Assembly: GCA_024231855.1 (NCBI GenBank)
Contig: JAAEQD010000106.1
Span: forward strand, 124,001 to 188,000
Direction: 5' to 3'
DNA: 64,000 nt
Source: Candidatus Zixiibacteriota bacterium
GTDB taxonomy: Bacteria > Zixibacteria > MSB-5A5 > UBA10806 > 4484-95
The notes beneath the pieces are model-generated. The model saw only the letters and a program-made list of their open reading frames with translations, did no database searches and was not told the origin of the DNA. Positions 55,188 to 64,000 of the stretch are shown in pieces. The position numbers were made by a program, and so were the translations under genes. Numbering within the stretch: the first letter of the stretch is position 1; every line of letters starts with the position of its first letter.

Positions 55188-56492
55188 ATGTATAAGCTGC
55201 TAAAAACCAGACGGAGCTTCATCAAAAGCCTGCTCAAGGGCGCAGGCTCGCTTTTGGCTATCGGGCCGCTGGCTAAGTATATCCGGGCTGATTCAAACAC
55301 GCTCGATCCGAGAGTCCGGGTGCCCAATCCGTATGTCATGCCGGATGGCCGCCCGAAACTGGTCTGTGTCACCGGCGATAATTACGGTAGGATGCTTCAT
55401 GCCGGGCTGGCCGCTATCGGCGGGCTCGATCTGCTTATCGATAACCAGCAGGATGTGTTGATCAAGCCCAACTTCACCTATACCGAACCTTACCCGACCA
55501 CATCGGCTGCCGGTTCAGTAGTGAGCACAATAGAGGCAGTACAGCAGGTGTCGTTAGGGACTATCAATGTCGGGGATGCCGGGGGCGACGATAATCAGGA
55601 TATTTACGACTATCTGGAAATCGAGGTTCCGATCACCGATGCCGGGGCCAACCTGATTCTGTTTGAGGACACCTACGATGTCCGCCGCGACACCTGGCCG
55701 ATTGAGATTCCCGATTTCAAGGTCTGGACCGATATCTACGATACGCCGATACTGATCAATCTTTGTTCACTGAAACGTCACTACGCCTCCTTTCTCACCT
55801 GCGCGATTAAGAATCACGTAGGTTCGGTCTCCGGCCCCGATCGTGCCGATACCCGTGGCTACCTTCACAATTTCGATGATGAGTCGTTTGAATTTCTGAC
55901 CACGATTTCGGAAATCGCCGGACTGATCAATCCGGAGCTAACCATAGTGGATGCTCGCGAGTTCATGGCGGTCAACGGGCCGCTTCTGGTGTTCGGCGGT
56001 GAGATCAGGCCGATGAACAAGATCGTTATCTGCGGCGATATGGTGGCTACCGACGCCTACTGTTCCCAGCTAATGGATGAATATGACGAAACGTATGATC
56101 CCAGCAGGATCATCCCAACCCTCGAACGCGCCGAACAACTTGGTTTAGGCACGGCCGACTTGAGCCAGGTTGAGATTATCGAAACCGAGCAAACCGATAT
56201 AGATAGTAATCCCGGATCAAACACGCCGGTTGGTTTCGAACTTCATCAGAATTATCCTAATCCATTCAACGCCTCGACCAAGATAAGCTTCGCGATTCCC
56301 GAAAGGTCACACGTGTCTATCAAGGTGTATGATATTCTGGGACGTGAGGTAGCTAACCTGGCGGATGGATATTTCGATTCGGGCAGGCATGTCTTGTCAT
56401 TCAAAGTTAATGGCTTATCGAGCGGCACGTATTATTGCAGGTTGGTCACACCGGGCTTTAGCGATCGCAAAGCGATGGTATTTGTAAAATAA
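55188..56492 (+). CDS. DUF362 protein with Tat-type signal and T9SS-type C-terminal tail
   Basis: A 434-aa exported protein. The N-terminus TRRSFIKSLLKGAGSLLAIG has a twin-arginine signal. The body is DUF362-like (DVLIKPNFTYTEPYP, LINLCSLKRHYASFLTCAIKNHVGSV, VATDAYCSQLMDEYD). From about residue 345 there is the type A sorting domain used by Por/T9SS substrates: ELHQNYPNPFNASTKISFAI, VYDILGREVANL, SGTYYCRLV. It may be an extracytoplasmic iron-sulfur or redox protein, but no ferredoxin motif remains, so function is unclear. GGAG lies 6 nt before the ATG. Confidence 0.85.
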   Translation: MYKLLKTRRSFIKSLLKGAGSLLAIGPLAKYIRADSNTLDPRVRVPNPYVMPDGRPKLVCVTGDNYGRMLHAGLAAIGGLDLLIDNQQDVLIKPNFTYTEPYPTTSAAGSVVSTIEAVQQVSLGTINVGDAGGDDNQDIYDYLEIEVPITDAGANLILFEDTYDVRRDTWPIEIPDFKVWTDIYDTPILINLCSLKRHYASFLTCAIKNHVGSVSGPDRADTRGYLHNFDDESFEFLTTISEIAGLINPELTIVDAREFMAVNGPLLVFGGEIRPMNKIVICGDMVATDAYCSQLMDEYDETYDPSRIIPTLERAEQLGLGTADLSQVEIIETEQTDIDSNPGSNTPVGFELHQNYPNPFNASTKISFAIPERSHVSIKVYDILGREVANLADGYFDSGRHVLSFKVNGLSSGTYYCRLVTPGFSDRKAMVFVK

Positions 56493-56692
56493 GTCTGCCG
56501 GTCTCAATAAACTAAAGTGTAACGGATGTCATGAGACAACCTGTGATAAATGTATTGACACAGAACAGCATACCGTACCCCTACGAGTTAAATCACGCAT
56601 AAATAGATTCAATATTACCGCTTGAAATTATCTCAAAATTCAAATAATCTTAAATAATCATATATAATCGCCAATTAAGAAAGGAGTGTGAA

Positions 56693-57703
56693 ATGAAAAT
56701 ATCCCACAAACTTTTAACTTTGATATTAGCCCTGCTTTTTGTTATACCGGTCGTCGTCAATAGCAATGAGGCAATGCCTGTCAATCGGGACAATATCGCC
56801 ACCTTCTCGATAGTCGCCCGTGACCCAGCCACCGGCGAGTTGGGTGTAGCTGTGGCATCACGGTTTTTCGCGGTCGGCGCGGTTGTGCCCTGGGCCAAGT
56901 CCGGAGTCGGCGCGGTGGCAACTCAATCGTACGCCAACACGACATTCGGCTGGCGAGGGCTCGAACTGATGGAAAGCGGACTGGCGCCGGATGAGGCAAT
57001 GCAAAAACTAATCGAAAGCGATGACAATCCTGGGCAACGTCAGGTGGGCATGGTTGCCGCGGATGGTAAATCATCCACTTACACCGGCGATGGCTGCAAT
57101 CACTGGGCCGGCGGCCGAAACGGTCCAAATTACGCAATACAGGGTAATATATTGGCGGGCGAGGCCGTAGTAACCGAGATGGAAAAAGCCTTCCTCGCGA
57201 CCCAGGGCACCCTGGCCGACCGTCTCTATGCCGCGATGTTGGCCGGCGAAGCCAATGGCGGCGATTCACGGGGCAAGCAATCGGCGGCGATGCTGATGGT
57301 TAAGGAGGGCGCCGGTTATGGCGGCTATACCGATCAGGCGATTGATATCCGGGTGGATGATCACGCCGAGCCGTTTAAGGAGTTGGGCCGAATCCTGATA
57401 ATTGCCCAGATGAATTACGCCTGGAATGACGCCTGGACGTTATTCACGAAAAAGAAATTCGTCGAAGCCTTGCCGCCGATGGAGCGTGCAGCCCGTCTGG
57501 CGCCGAACTATGCCGAGGTGTATTTAGATCTGGCGATAATTAGATTGGCCACAGGCGATAAGAATAACGCTATTACCGCGCTGGAGAAAGCCTTGCGGCT
57601 AAATCCGAAACTGGCCAAACAAGCGAGCAAAGATGATGACCTGGCCGGCTTAAGGGGGGTACCTGAATTCGAAAGGTTGATCTTGCCGCCGGATAAGCAA
57701 TAA
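56693..57703 (+). CDS. Exported DUF1028 protein with C-terminal TPR
   Basis: A 336-aa protein with a signal peptide (LTLILALLFVIPVVVNSNEA) and a DUF1028 domain (Ntn-hydrolase-like fold: TFSIVARDPATGELGVAVAS, VPWAKSGVGAVATQSYANT, TGDGCNHWAGGRNGPNYAIQGNIL). The nucleophile-like residue after processing is not obvious. The last 90 residues are TPRs (WTLFTKKKFVEALPPMERAA, YLDLAIIRLATGDKNNAITAL). AAGGAG precedes the ATG. The fusion suggests a protein-interacting hydrolase; its substrate is unknown. Confidence 0.85.
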   Translation: MKISHKLLTLILALLFVIPVVVNSNEAMPVNRDNIATFSIVARDPATGELGVAVASRFFAVGAVVPWAKSGVGAVATQSYANTTFGWRGLELMESGLAPDEAMQKLIESDDNPGQRQVGMVAADGKSSTYTGDGCNHWAGGRNGPNYAIQGNILAGEAVVTEMEKAFLATQGTLADRLYAAMLAGEANGGDSRGKQSAAMLMVKEGAGYGGYTDQAIDIRVDDHAEPFKELGRILIIAQMNYAWNDAWTLFTKKKFVEALPPMERAARLAPNYAEVYLDLAIIRLATGDKNNAITALEKALRLNPKLAKQASKDDDLAGLRGVPEFERLILPPDKQ

Positions 57704-57735
57704 CCGCTTTGGAGAAGTGTCAAGGAATATTTATC

Positions 57736-57764
57736 TTGACATTTTCGCGTCGGGGTGATAGACT
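57736..57764 (+). promoter_or_regulatory. Candidate promoter upstream of the orphan membrane protein
   Basis: TTGACA (57736-57741), 17 bp, TAGACT (57759-57764). The leader to 57946 would be about 175 nt. Confidence 0.45.
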
Positions 57765-57945
57765 TTTAAGCGGACAAGAACGATATTTAGGCATCTGTTG
57801 GTTTACACATAAGAATTGGTATATGAGTTCATTACGTTCGGGATTAGATGAAGTTATGTTTTCACAGGAATTTGGTTTGCTTGATTTGACATAAGATTAC
57901 CGGTTAACATGAAAAACACAAACATTATAATCAAAGGGGAATACA

Positions 57946-59115
57946 ATGACTATAGGCATTATTCCAAAAAAACTGCATAAAGATTTTATGACTTTTCCCA
58001 AGAAATTACATTATTTTCCAATTTGCACATTCCTGATTTCCTTTGCCATTACCCTGGGTATATACATTTACAAGTTGGCAAATGCGGAAGCCGTGAAGCA
58101 AGCACAAGGACAGGTTGCCAGCAAGCCAATTGAAACAATTGGATTTTTAGCTATATTAACATCGATATATTTTCTCTTTATGTTTTTATGGGTGTTTACC
58201 GGTCGATCTTATTATCCGATTTACAAAATTCAATGGGCGTTTATCCTGTCATATTGCGTTATATTTATGTTCCTGGCGATTCCAATGCTTGCTCCTTACG
58301 CGATTACAATCTACCCGGAGAAGTATGAAACAATGACTAAAAGCCCTGTTGGTATCGTTATATCAAAAACATATCGAGATAATGATACCACAAAAGCAGA
58401 AAAGCAATGGGTATTGAACATTGGTGGTTATGTATCAAAGATAAAACCGGAAGTAAATTCAACTATTACGGATACTTTAGCTGCCAGTTCATCGAACCCG
58501 GTTAAAACAAATAAAGATGATATAATTTTCGAACCAGTGCAAATCAAGGGGGGGATTGTAATACCCCTATATGTCATCATCCTATCTATTCTTGGGGGCG
58601 CGATAAATATGACAAGGAGAGTTCCGGAAATTCATCAAGAAGCCGAAAAAGTACGAAACGCGTACGACAAAGCGCAGGCCGAACATGATGAGGAGCATAA
58701 AGATAAAATATTGCAAATACAAAAAATAATGGGGGGGATTGAAGCAAGTATAGATTCGAGTGAAACATCAACGGCGGAAAAAGAATGGCGGCGGTTGCTT
58801 ATTGATCAATATATGTACCTGTTTTCGGCGGCCTTTCTCGGCATAGCGACTTATTATCTTCTTCACTGGATGAATTTCCTTGAAACCCCTGCTATCGTAA
58901 TAGTTTCATTTTCAATAGGCTTAATTTCCGAATATGTTTTACTTAAAATCACGAGTATCGCCAAAAGCATTGTAGGGGCTCAGGTGGATGAGAAAACGGA
59001 AAAATTGATTACAGAAAAAATTGAAGAGAAAGTTAAGGAATTATCCAAACAATTACCGGCGGCTCCTCCTCCCCCGGTGGTACCTCCACCATCGCCGGAT
59101 GAGCCCAGCGCCTAA
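57946..59115 (+). CDS. Hypothetical multi-pass membrane protein
   Basis: A 389-aa protein that I do not recognise. Hydrophobic helices lie at about 25-43, 65-84, 93-115, 205-222 and two near 286-330; between the third and fourth is a charged extracytoplasmic-type stretch. A coiled coil (EAEKVRNAYDKAQAEHDEEH) precedes the last pair of helices. The C-terminal tail ends in a polyproline-rich segment, APPPPVVPPPSPDEPSA. A/T-rich compared with its neighbours. It begins after AAGGGGAA at 57937. It could be an accessory or transferred gene. Confidence 0.7.
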   Translation: MTIGIIPKKLHKDFMTFPKKLHYFPICTFLISFAITLGIYIYKLANAEAVKQAQGQVASKPIETIGFLAILTSIYFLFMFLWVFTGRSYYPIYKIQWAFILSYCVIFMFLAIPMLAPYAITIYPEKYETMTKSPVGIVISKTYRDNDTTKAEKQWVLNIGGYVSKIKPEVNSTITDTLAASSSNPVKTNKDDIIFEPVQIKGGIVIPLYVIILSILGGAINMTRRVPEIHQEAEKVRNAYDKAQAEHDEEHKDKILQIQKIMGGIEASIDSSETSTAEKEWRRLLIDQYMYLFSAAFLGIATYYLLHWMNFLETPAIVIVSFSIGLISEYVLLKITSIAKSIVGAQVDEKTEKLITEKIEEKVKELSKQLPAAPPPPVVPPPSPDEPSA

Positions 59116-59501
59116 TAGGCGCCGGAAAAAGCGTAAGTAGTTGCTATTTCCATATATATCCCAAGTACCCGCCTTTCAACATTTTTCTGGAAAATCCAAG
59201 CGGATTGATGTAAATATATCTTCAAAAGCGGGGAAATGGGTGGTTGAAATCAATAGAGAAGATACGATAAAATTAGTAAGCGCGTAAATTCATTGCAATG
59301 TTGATAATTATTAGAACCAACCTGTTAATCGGATTCGGCCCGAACATGGGGAACCATAGTACTATTGATAATATTTACGGTAATGATTTATCGGAGAGTG
59401 AATCCGGGTAACTCATCGTTCATCAAAGAAGCTTGCGGTAACAAATAATTTGGAGTAGTTTTAAAAAGCAATCAACAATAAATTACTAAAAGGAGATGGT
59501 T
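59116..59501. other. Intergenic region, 386 bp
   Basis: No gene. A small palindrome, GCGCCTAATAGGCGCC, spans the stop of the gene before. The rest is A/T-rich without a convincing promoter; mscS has AAAGGAG directly before it. Confidence 0.35.
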
Positions 59502-60317
59502 ATGGAAGATCTAACCGCTAAAGTAATGGAATGGGGGGCGTTGTACGGGGTCCAGATTATCGGCGCTATAGCAATTCTGATTTTGGGACGATTCGGGGTA
59601 GCGATTTTCACCGGTATCGTTAAGCGTCTGATGAGAAAAAGCAAAGCCGATGAGACTCTCACCAAATTCGTCGGCAGCCTGACAAAAGTCGCCCTGATGA
59701 CTTTTGTCATAATCGCAGCGTTGGGCACGCTCGGCGTGCAGACAGCATCATTCGTGGCGATAATCGGCGCGGCCGGTTTAGCTGTCGGTTTTGCCCTGCA
59801 GGGATCACTGTCTAATTTCGCCTCAGGAGTGATGCTGATAATATTCAGACCTTTTAAAAGCGGCGATTTCGTTGAGGCCGGCGGCACCAGCGGAACGATA
59901 GAAGCGGTTCAAATATTTAACACCATATTAAAAACGCCGGACAATAAAAAGGTCATAATACCTAACAGTAAAGTTACCGGCGATAATATAACGAACTATT
60001 CCGTCAACGATACCCGTCGCGTAGACATGGTATTCGGGATTGGCTACGATGATGATATCAAGCTGGCAAAGGAAACTATCGAAAAGATCATCGCCGATCA
60101 TCAATTGGTGTTGAAAGATCCGGCGCCGACAATTGCCGTTTCCGAATTAGCCGACAGCTCGGTTAATTTCGTGGCCCGGCCATGGGTAAACACCGGCGAT
60201 TATTGGACCGTTTATTTCGATATCACCGAAAAAGTCAAGATGACATTCGACGAAAAGGGCATATCAATTCCGTTCCCGCAAACCGATGTGCATGTTCATC
60301 AGGTGGCGACGAGTTAA
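59502..60317 (+). CDS. Small-conductance mechanosensitive channel (MscS family)
   Basis: A 271-aa MscS-type channel that opens on hypo-osmotic shock. TM helices lie near 14-35, 55-77 and the pore helix TM3 (AIIGAAGLAVGFALQGSLSN) with its Gly/Ala packing. A beta domain follows with GVMLIIFRPFKSGDFVEAGG, then NKKVIIPNSKV and the C-terminal part. I place the start at 59502, because AGGAG at 59491-59495 is 6 nt away; the track's ATG at 59496 is too close. It precedes the DUF3078-like gene by 17 bp. Confidence 0.93.
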   Translation: MEDLTAKVMEWGALYGVQIIGAIAILILGRFGVAIFTGIVKRLMRKSKADETLTKFVGSLTKVALMTFVIIAALGTLGVQTASFVAIIGAAGLAVGFALQGSLSNFASGVMLIIFRPFKSGDFVEAGGTSGTIEAVQIFNTILKTPDNKKVIIPNSKVTGDNITNYSVNDTRRVDMVFGIGYDDDIKLAKETIEKIIADHQLVLKDPAPTIAVSELADSSVNFVARPWVNTGDYWTVYFDITEKVKMTFDEKGISIPFPQTDVHVHQVATS

Positions 60318-60334
60318 ATATGAAAGGAGTAATG

Positions 60335-61207
60335 ATGAGAAAAACGAGTATTCCTTTAAGCGCGATTATATTGATAGTATCGGTATCCGGCTTAAACGCC
60401 GAGCCATGGAAGAAGTCGCTCGACACCGATTTCACTCTCACTCAAAACGCTTATTCGGATAGCTGGACAGGCGGCGAGGCCGGCAACATAAGCTGGGTCT
60501 GGAACGCCAACGGTGTTTTCGAGAAACAGATGTCGCCGAAATTCAATTTCAAAAACACGAGCAAGTTGTCATTCGGCCAAACCCATATTCAGGATAAAGA
60601 TACAAAAGATTGGGCAAGTCCGCAAAAATCCACCGACTTGATCGATATCGAAAACGTCGGCAAGTTCACAATGGGCTGGGTAGTTGATCCTTACGTTGCC
60701 CTTAGAATCGAATCACAGTTCGTGGACGCCTCGGACACCATCGCCAATAAGAACCTATATCTAAATCCAATGAGATTCACGGAATCCGCCGGTGCTTCAA
60801 GGCAGTTTTATAAAACCGAGAAAAACGAGCTTCTCAGTCGACTGGGTTTAGCTATCCGTCAGAATATGGTAAAATGGGTAGAAGGCCAGGATGGGGACAC
60901 GGATTCGGAAATCACTAACGACGGTGGCCTGGAATCCGTTACTGACCTGAAATTAACCATGTCGGAAACCTTAAATTTTACCTCCAAACTCACACTGTAT
61001 AAGGCGTTCTTCTTTTCTAAATCGGATGATGATCCCGAGGATAACTGGAAAGCAGTCGATGTGAACTGGGAGAACCGTGTGTCGGCATCGGTGGCCAAGT
61101 ACGTCACGGTTTCCCTGTACACGCAACTTCTGTACGATAAAGAGATCGACGTCCGCGGCCGGTTCAAACAGACATTGGCGATGGGGATAACATATAAGCT
61201 GTATTAA
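60335..61207 (+). CDS. DUF3078-like exported protein
   Basis: A 290-aa protein; I choose the ATG at 60335 (AAAGGAG 5 nt upstream), because the track's longer ORF reads through the mscS frame. Signal peptide IPLSAIILIVSVSGLNAEP, then a beta-rich domain typical of DUF3078 (FTLTQNAYSDSWTGGEAGNI, WASPQKSTDLIDI, KYVTVSLYTQLLYD), ending in YKLY, as expected for an outer-membrane barrel. Likely co-transcribed with mscS. Function unknown. Confidence 0.8.
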   Translation: MRKTSIPLSAIILIVSVSGLNAEPWKKSLDTDFTLTQNAYSDSWTGGEAGNISWVWNANGVFEKQMSPKFNFKNTSKLSFGQTHIQDKDTKDWASPQKSTDLIDIENVGKFTMGWVVDPYVALRIESQFVDASDTIANKNLYLNPMRFTESAGASRQFYKTEKNELLSRLGLAIRQNMVKWVEGQDGDTDSEITNDGGLESVTDLKLTMSETLNFTSKLTLYKAFFFSKSDDDPEDNWKAVDVNWENRVSASVAKYVTVSLYTQLLYDKEIDVRGRFKQTLAMGITYKLY

Positions 61208-61228
61208 AGTAATCTCTAGAGTGCAAAT

Positions 61229-61277
61229 AAATCCCGGTGGGTTTCATTATTGAATAGCTCTCCGGGATTTGTTTATT
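61229..61277 (+). terminator. Terminator of mscS-DUF3078 operon
   Basis: AAATCCCGG and CCGGGATTT make a 9-bp stem with a 24-nt loop; T-rich sequence (GTTTATT) follows. It is 22 bases after the stop and may also serve the convergent gene. Confidence 0.55.
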
Positions 61278-61371
61278 AATACGTGGAGATACCATCAACT
61301 TGGTGAAGTATATTTATTATTTTTCTTATGAGTTATAAACTAATCGAGCGAGCCAATAAAATAAAACTAAT

Positions 61372-63534
61372 TTATTGCATCTTCCAATATATACCATCTT
61401 GGGCTTCCTTGGATATTAATCCAATGCGTTCGTCGGGAGGCAAATTATATTGAAATAAGGATTTTATATCATGTAATAAATCCTTTTTTTCCGAAAAATA
61501 TCCATGACCGGTAAAGGATTGATTTACTTCTGAGGCCTCAATAGTGTCTATCCATTCAACAATTACAACCGGAGGTGTCTTACCAACCCGAGAATGGCCA
61601 TGCAACTCTTTTGATAAAAATAATGGCCAGTCCCTGGATGAGACGTATAAAGTCGTTCTTTTTGCGGCCTTTCTATATGCCCCCGCGAGTGCTTTAAAAG
61701 TTTCTGTGTCAATATCAGGTGCGGCGAGAATGATTTGCGAAAATGGAATATTTGATTTCTGATTAACTCTTTTTGTGACGTTTCTTATAGACCGCAACAA
61801 CGCGCGATTACCCATACTATGAGCAATAATATGTACTTTTTTTGCTTCGCAAAACGATGCAAATTTGATTAGGAAATCCTCAATGTATTTTTCAGAAGCT
61901 CCAATTGAAGCCTCGTCAACCGGATACTTTAGAAAACTATCTTGGGAAGGCCAGCTAAAAAACGCGGTAATTCCGGGGATCTTCAAATCATAATGAAGTT
62001 GTGCGGCTCTTAAGGCGGCATTCTTGAAACTTGTATTAAAACCATGTAAAAATATAAGCGCTGTTTGATCGTCAATCTTATATTTTCTTAGCTCATTATT
62101 TATAGATTTCCAAAAAGTTTCTTCTTTTAATTGTTTAATTTCCTCCAATGTAATACAATTCTGGATTAAGCTTGAAATTTTCAATATAGACGTAGTTTCA
62201 AGAGCTCCAATTTTATGACTCTTTGGTATATAAACCATACACTTTCCAAAGTGAATTAAATCGTCACGCTCATTTGAAAAACCTTTATTAATATCATCAA
62301 TATCTTTAGGTTTACGATTGGTCCCAAACCAAACCTGGCACCCAAACGATTTATTTCCTTCACCTGATTCCTTTTCGGGAAATTCATTGTGTAATATAGT
62401 GCGCTGCTCATCAACATAATCAACTAAATCAAAAAGCATCTGATTAATAGCCATGATTTCATCGACATTAGTATTATCATTAAGTTTCTTTTGGGCATCC
62501 TGACACTTTGATATAATATTATCAATTGGACGGCGATCAACATCTGCATGAATTATAACAACATTTGGATTATTCTTTTGGAATTCCTCTTTAAGTTTAT
62601 CGATTCTGTTGGCAAGGCTTTGATATCGCCCGGTTTTTGCCATTAATATCTCAAGTAGTCTGCGATTTGCCTGTAAAAGTAATTCCTTTTCTGAGCCAAT
62701 ATTTAATTCAAGAAATGATGCTTCGGTATTAACTTGACCTGGTAGTTTTAGTTGTATTTCTTTTAAGGAATTCGAATCCAACTTAAGCGAATTTTGCAGC
62801 ATTTCCATTTCTTTTAAATCGGCGGCACAACAATTTTGAACCTCTATTATGCGATTAGTTGAAACAATATTCGCCAGAGCAATAATACACGACTCAATAC
62901 TCATATATTTGTTATAGCAAATATTATGGTGCTGCCCAATAGCCTTACAGATTCTCTTTGGCAATCCCCACTCTCTAAGTAAATCTTGTCCTACTTTTGC
63001 GTGGTTAGCACACAAACATTCATCCTCGAGTTTATTGATTCTTTGTGATACTATCTTTTTCTTTAGCTGACGAGAGTATTCATCTTTATCATACATATTT
63101 AAGTATAAAATGCCAATATCGTGCAATAGACCACAAGTATATAATTCCTCCGGATATTTATGGTTTATTTTTTTGGCTATAGATCTAGCACAAATTGCAA
63201 CTTCTATGGAATGTCTCCAGAATTTAGACTTATCAATAGTCACCCTCCATTTGCTGGATGTAGCAAAAATCACAGAGGAAAGTGCTCTCGCTGCGACAGC
63301 ATCCCGGCCAATCCAATCGCAAGCAGAAGAAGGATCACCGAAGTTTTTACCGCCATAATAGACTGAATTAGCTAAACTCAATATACTGGCAGACAGTGGC
63401 GGGTCACGTTTAATAATGGTCACTAAATCATTAAAGGATGAACTTTCATCTCTTACTACCCGTAAGACCTCCACAAGGATCTGTGGTATAGTCGGAATCT
63501 TTATATCATGATTTCTTTCAGCTAATACCCTCAT
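61372..63534 (-). CDS. HDOD-domain protein fused to a DUF900-type alpha/beta hydrolase
   Basis: A 720-aa protein (start at 63534; the ATG at 63543 overlaps the AAAGG box). Residues 10-220 form an HDOD signalling domain of the HD superfamily: VTIIKRDPPLSASILSLANS, FWRHSIEVAICARSIA, YTCGLLHDIGILYL, with the HD pair His-Asp preserved. A helical coiled linker follows (250-390). Residues 400-690 form an alpha/beta hydrolase of the DUF900 type: LIFLHGFNTSFKNAALRAAQ, HIIAHSMGNRALLRSI (nucleophile Ser576), AAPDIDTETF (acid) and FTGHGYFSEK (His). Combining both in one chain is unusual. No neighbour suggests its job. Confidence 0.85.
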   Translation of the reverse strand: MRVLAERNHDIKIPTIPQILVEVLRVVRDESSSFNDLVTIIKRDPPLSASILSLANSVYYGGKNFGDPSSACDWIGRDAVAARALSSVIFATSSKWRVTIDKSKFWRHSIEVAICARSIAKKINHKYPEELYTCGLLHDIGILYLNMYDKDEYSRQLKKKIVSQRINKLEDECLCANHAKVGQDLLREWGLPKRICKAIGQHHNICYNKYMSIESCIIALANIVSTNRIIEVQNCCAADLKEMEMLQNSLKLDSNSLKEIQLKLPGQVNTEASFLELNIGSEKELLLQANRRLLEILMAKTGRYQSLANRIDKLKEEFQKNNPNVVIIHADVDRRPIDNIISKCQDAQKKLNDNTNVDEIMAINQMLFDLVDYVDEQRTILHNEFPEKESGEGNKSFGCQVWFGTNRKPKDIDDINKGFSNERDDLIHFGKCMVYIPKSHKIGALETTSILKISSLIQNCITLEEIKQLKEETFWKSINNELRKYKIDDQTALIFLHGFNTSFKNAALRAAQLHYDLKIPGITAFFSWPSQDSFLKYPVDEASIGASEKYIEDFLIKFASFCEAKKVHIIAHSMGNRALLRSIRNVTKRVNQKSNIPFSQIILAAPDIDTETFKALAGAYRKAAKRTTLYVSSRDWPLFLSKELHGHSRVGKTPPVVIVEWIDTIEASEVNQSFTGHGYFSEKKDLLHDIKSLFQYNLPPDERIGLISKEAQDGIYWKMQ

Positions 63535-63741
63535 TAGAAACATCCTTTGTAGGATATTTTATCGGCATTAATTAAATTTAGTTAAGTAGGTAGTAAGACA
63601 AATGTATAGATATTTCAAACACTGCTTAACTACATAGAAGCTGCTTTACAAAAGTTTTATATATGAGATCAACTCAATCGTCGTTAAGTTTAATAGATGG
63701 AATCCTGTTCGTAATACAATAATTGACTAAACAGGTAGCCT

Positions 63742-63999
63742 TTAAAAACTATCCGCCAGCTCACCCACCGAATAATTCCTTATCTCACCTGAAACAAAAT
63801 CATATAATTCAATTTGCTCGGCATCATCTACCAGCTCCTTTATCTGCCCGGATGCCTCAGCCGCGCCCAAGGATTTAAGAGCTACAATTGACGTGCCTCG
63901 TATATACGGATCTGGATCATCCAGCGTTTGGATTAGCTTTTTGATGGCAGCCTGGTTGAAACATGATTTATCGATCTCGGCCACTCGGCCGATCGCTAT
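63742..63999 (-). CDS. HEAT-repeat protein, C-terminal part (gene cut by window end)
   Basis: The track starts it at a GTG, but the frame is open to the edge (IAIGRVAEIDKSCFNQ), so the 5' end is outside. It has one full HEAT repeat (AAIKKLIQTLDDPDPYIRGTSIVALKSLG, quoted here in two parts elsewhere) and part of another, then GEIRNYSVGELADSF. HEAT-repeat proteins of this kind are binding scaffolds; nothing more can be said. Confidence 0.7.
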   Translation of the reverse strand: MAIGRVAEIDKSCFNQAAIKKLIQTLDDPDPYIRGTSIVALKSLGAAEASGQIKELVDDAEQIELYDFVSGEIRNYSVGELADSF

Positions 64000-64000
64000 T

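Noticed and set aside
57709-57894. 61-aa ORF after the DUF1028 gene
   Set aside because: No ribosome-binding site, overlaps a promoter, no coding character.
1-64000. CRISPR arrays or cas genes
   Set aside because: No evenly spaced short repeats with unique spacers and no Cas-type protein were seen on reading.

Overview
The window looks like a chromosomal contig from a Gram-negative, uncultivated member of the FCB superphylum, with a Zixibacteria-like flavour (inference). The basis is lipid A/Kdo/LPS-export genes, an outer-membrane beta-barrel repertoire, a Por/T9SS-type C-terminal sorting tail (QNYPNPFN) on the DUF362 protein, long secreted beta-helix proteins ending in dockerin-like EF-hand pairs, and an ECF sigma/FecR/STN-TonB receptor set. 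Coding is dense and both strands are used in short operons. Core genes look near 50% GC. Several blocks are visibly more A/T-rich (1-2458, 40149-44300, 57900-59115, 61372-63543) and hold the least familiar proteins.

Layout. 1-7433: the 3' part of an AAA+ ATPase gene cut by the window edge, a PLP-dependent deaminase, an orphan protein, an MFS transporter and a DUF1848 protein, with GC-rich dispersed repeats between them. 7434-14476: an envelope operon on the minus strand (kdsC-kdsD-lpxL-lptC-lptB, every junction overlapping), divergent from rpoN, hpf and hprK; this is a rearranged form of the widespread lpt/kds-rpoN-hpf neighbourhood. 14477-21948: a repeat-rich gap, a BatA/VWA membrane protein with its secreted TPR partner, endonuclease IV, then marR and an S41 peptidase. 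22000-27771: a chemosensory/uptake locus (porin, small PBP-like protein, Cache methyl-accepting protein, PsbP-like lipoprotein), preceded by a scrambled relic that joins a lipoprotein gene to the 3' end of a receptor gene and to the 5' end of nfo.

27998-40088: three paralogous secreted beta-helix/dockerin proteins around an ECF sigma-FecR-TonB receptor operon, plus a C-terminal relic of a second TonB receptor. This marks a duplicated and partly deleted cassette. 40149-44099: a tightly coupled three-gene operon of a KGGVGR-motif ParA/MinD-like ATPase with a membrane anchor and a DUF1566-like C-terminus, an unrecognised protein, and a four-helix membrane protein. It lies beside tRNA-Lys and is the best candidate for an undescribed, possibly defence-type, system. 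44506-50532: mreB, mlaF, mlaE, dnaB, a family 4 uracil-DNA glycosylase and coaBC, all minus strand.

50709-64000: a TPR protein, a GIY-YIG nuclease bracketed by inverted copies of a CATTGCGAGG-type repeat, rarA, a B12/radical-SAM protein, the Tat-plus-T9SS DUF362 protein, a DUF1028-TPR protein, an orphan membrane protein, a small MscS channel with a DUF3078-like protein, an unusual HDOD-DUF900 hydrolase fusion, and the edge of a HEAT-repeat gene. No CRISPR array, rRNA, transposase or phage gene was recognised. All function calls come from reading motifs; no database search was run.
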